This document shows, piece by piece, positions 63,625-64,000 of a stretch of DNA of 64,000 nucleotides (its first letter is position 1; every line of letters starts with the position of its first letter). The notes under the pieces are model-generated. The model worked only from the letters and a program-made list of their open reading frames with translations, was not told the origin of the DNA and searched no databases. Position numbers and translations under genes: made by a program. The DNA lies in assembly GCF_001766835.1 (NCBI RefSeq), contig NZ_LKEU01000024.1, forward strand, positions 57,290 through 121,289, given 5' to 3'. The stretch is from Acetobacterium wieringae (GTDB lineage Bacteria; Bacillota; Clostridia; Eubacteriales; Eubacteriaceae).

Positions 63625-64000
63625 TTCGGTTAGAAGAAGTTGATCTCCAACTCCTCAACTATCCCCCAAACTCCCCAAGAAACTTTTCATCCACATAAGT
63701 AAATTTTGGGAATCTTATATGAGGCGTTAGAAGTAATAAGGGTTACATCAACTAAAGCTTAGATTTGAGAGGTGCCGGACATCTTGACAAGTGGACAAGT
63801 TGATTAGGGTGATGGAGAGATGAGCAGCTATACAGAATAAACAGATAGGCAAATTGGCTGGTACAACTATCCTTGTTTATTGTAAAATAAAAATGTAGAA
63901 AGTTGCAAAGTAAAAATCCATAGTATTGCAAGTTGGAAAATGCACAATATTGCAAAAATCCATTGCGGGCAAAACTCAAGTCAATTATCCTTGTATCTGA
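63625..64000. other. Non-coding end of window with TTGCAA-rich direct repeats
   Basis: No supported gene. From 63899 several related words recur: AAAATCCATAGTATTGCAA, AAAATGCACAATATTGCAA and AAAAATCCATTG. Such clustered repeats resemble the multiple terminal repeats of IS21-type elements, whose body could lie beyond the window. Confidence 0.35.

Overview
The window looks like a chromosomal piece of an anaerobic, low-to-mid GC Firmicute, most likely an acetogen-type member of the Eubacteriaceae (Acetobacterium or Eubacterium-like). The reasons are a clostridial-style T-box branched-chain amino acid operon with citramalate synthase, a minimal two-gene SufBC-like (SMS) Fe-S system, pyruvate phosphate dikinase, a PanT-like ECF component and a class D-like sortase. 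The species is inferred from gene content, not proven.

Layout. 1-7.1 kb: 3' end of ppdK, galE, a CoA-disulfide reductase whose C-terminal rhodanese domain has been put out of frame at a run of nine A, and the divergent smsC-smsB pair. 7.3-15 kb: a five-gene overlapping operon closely resembling in order and domain content the Listeria pssABCDE exopolysaccharide locus (multi-TM protein, DUF2334 deacetylase-like protein, BcsA-like GT2 without PilZ, BcsB-like protein, 4-TM degenerate GGDEF protein with an intact RxxD I-site). 15-19.8 kb, convergent: UDP-GlcNAc 2-epimerase, a GH8-like PssZ-type glycosidase, split ThrE-type exporter and coaBC. 20-24.5 kb: ECF S component, secreted 5'-nucleotidase with a clipped sorting signal, tadA and a DUF362 ferredoxin-type protein. 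24.6-34.4 kb: T-box leader and ilvC-leuA-cimA-leuB-ilvD-ilvB, with several families of non-coding repeats between the genes.

34.8-63.6 kb is one long Wzx/Wzy-type surface polysaccharide locus. It starts with a Wzz-like protein and BY-kinase (CpsC/CpsD), is interrupted by a sortase-substrate-membrane protein module, then continues with a CapD/EpsC-type dehydratase gene cleanly split by a 1,753-bp IS4/IS1634-like element with a 7-bp target duplication, a CpsB-type phosphatase and an initiating sugar transferase. From about 44.1 kb the DNA becomes much more AT-rich. This variable block carries a second, recoded copy of the initiating sugar transferase, a predicted UDP-L-QuiNAc/L-FucNAc-type pathway, several glycosyltransferases, Wzy, a second WecB, a pyruvyl transferase-like protein, Wzx, a radical SAM/SPASM-like protein overlapping wzx, a decayed lipoprotein gene and a second galE.

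The genes suggest two separate surface polymers: a synthase-dependent, probably c-di-GMP-gated polymer (Pss-like, perhaps ManNAc-based) and a Wzx/Wzy-dependent heteropolysaccharide whose assembly is probably impaired or altered in this strain by the IS insertion. The strongest leads for new biology are the Pss-like locus with its I-site-only receptor, the radical SAM enzyme inside the polysaccharide cluster, and the frameshifted CoA-disulfide reductase/rhodanese fusion.
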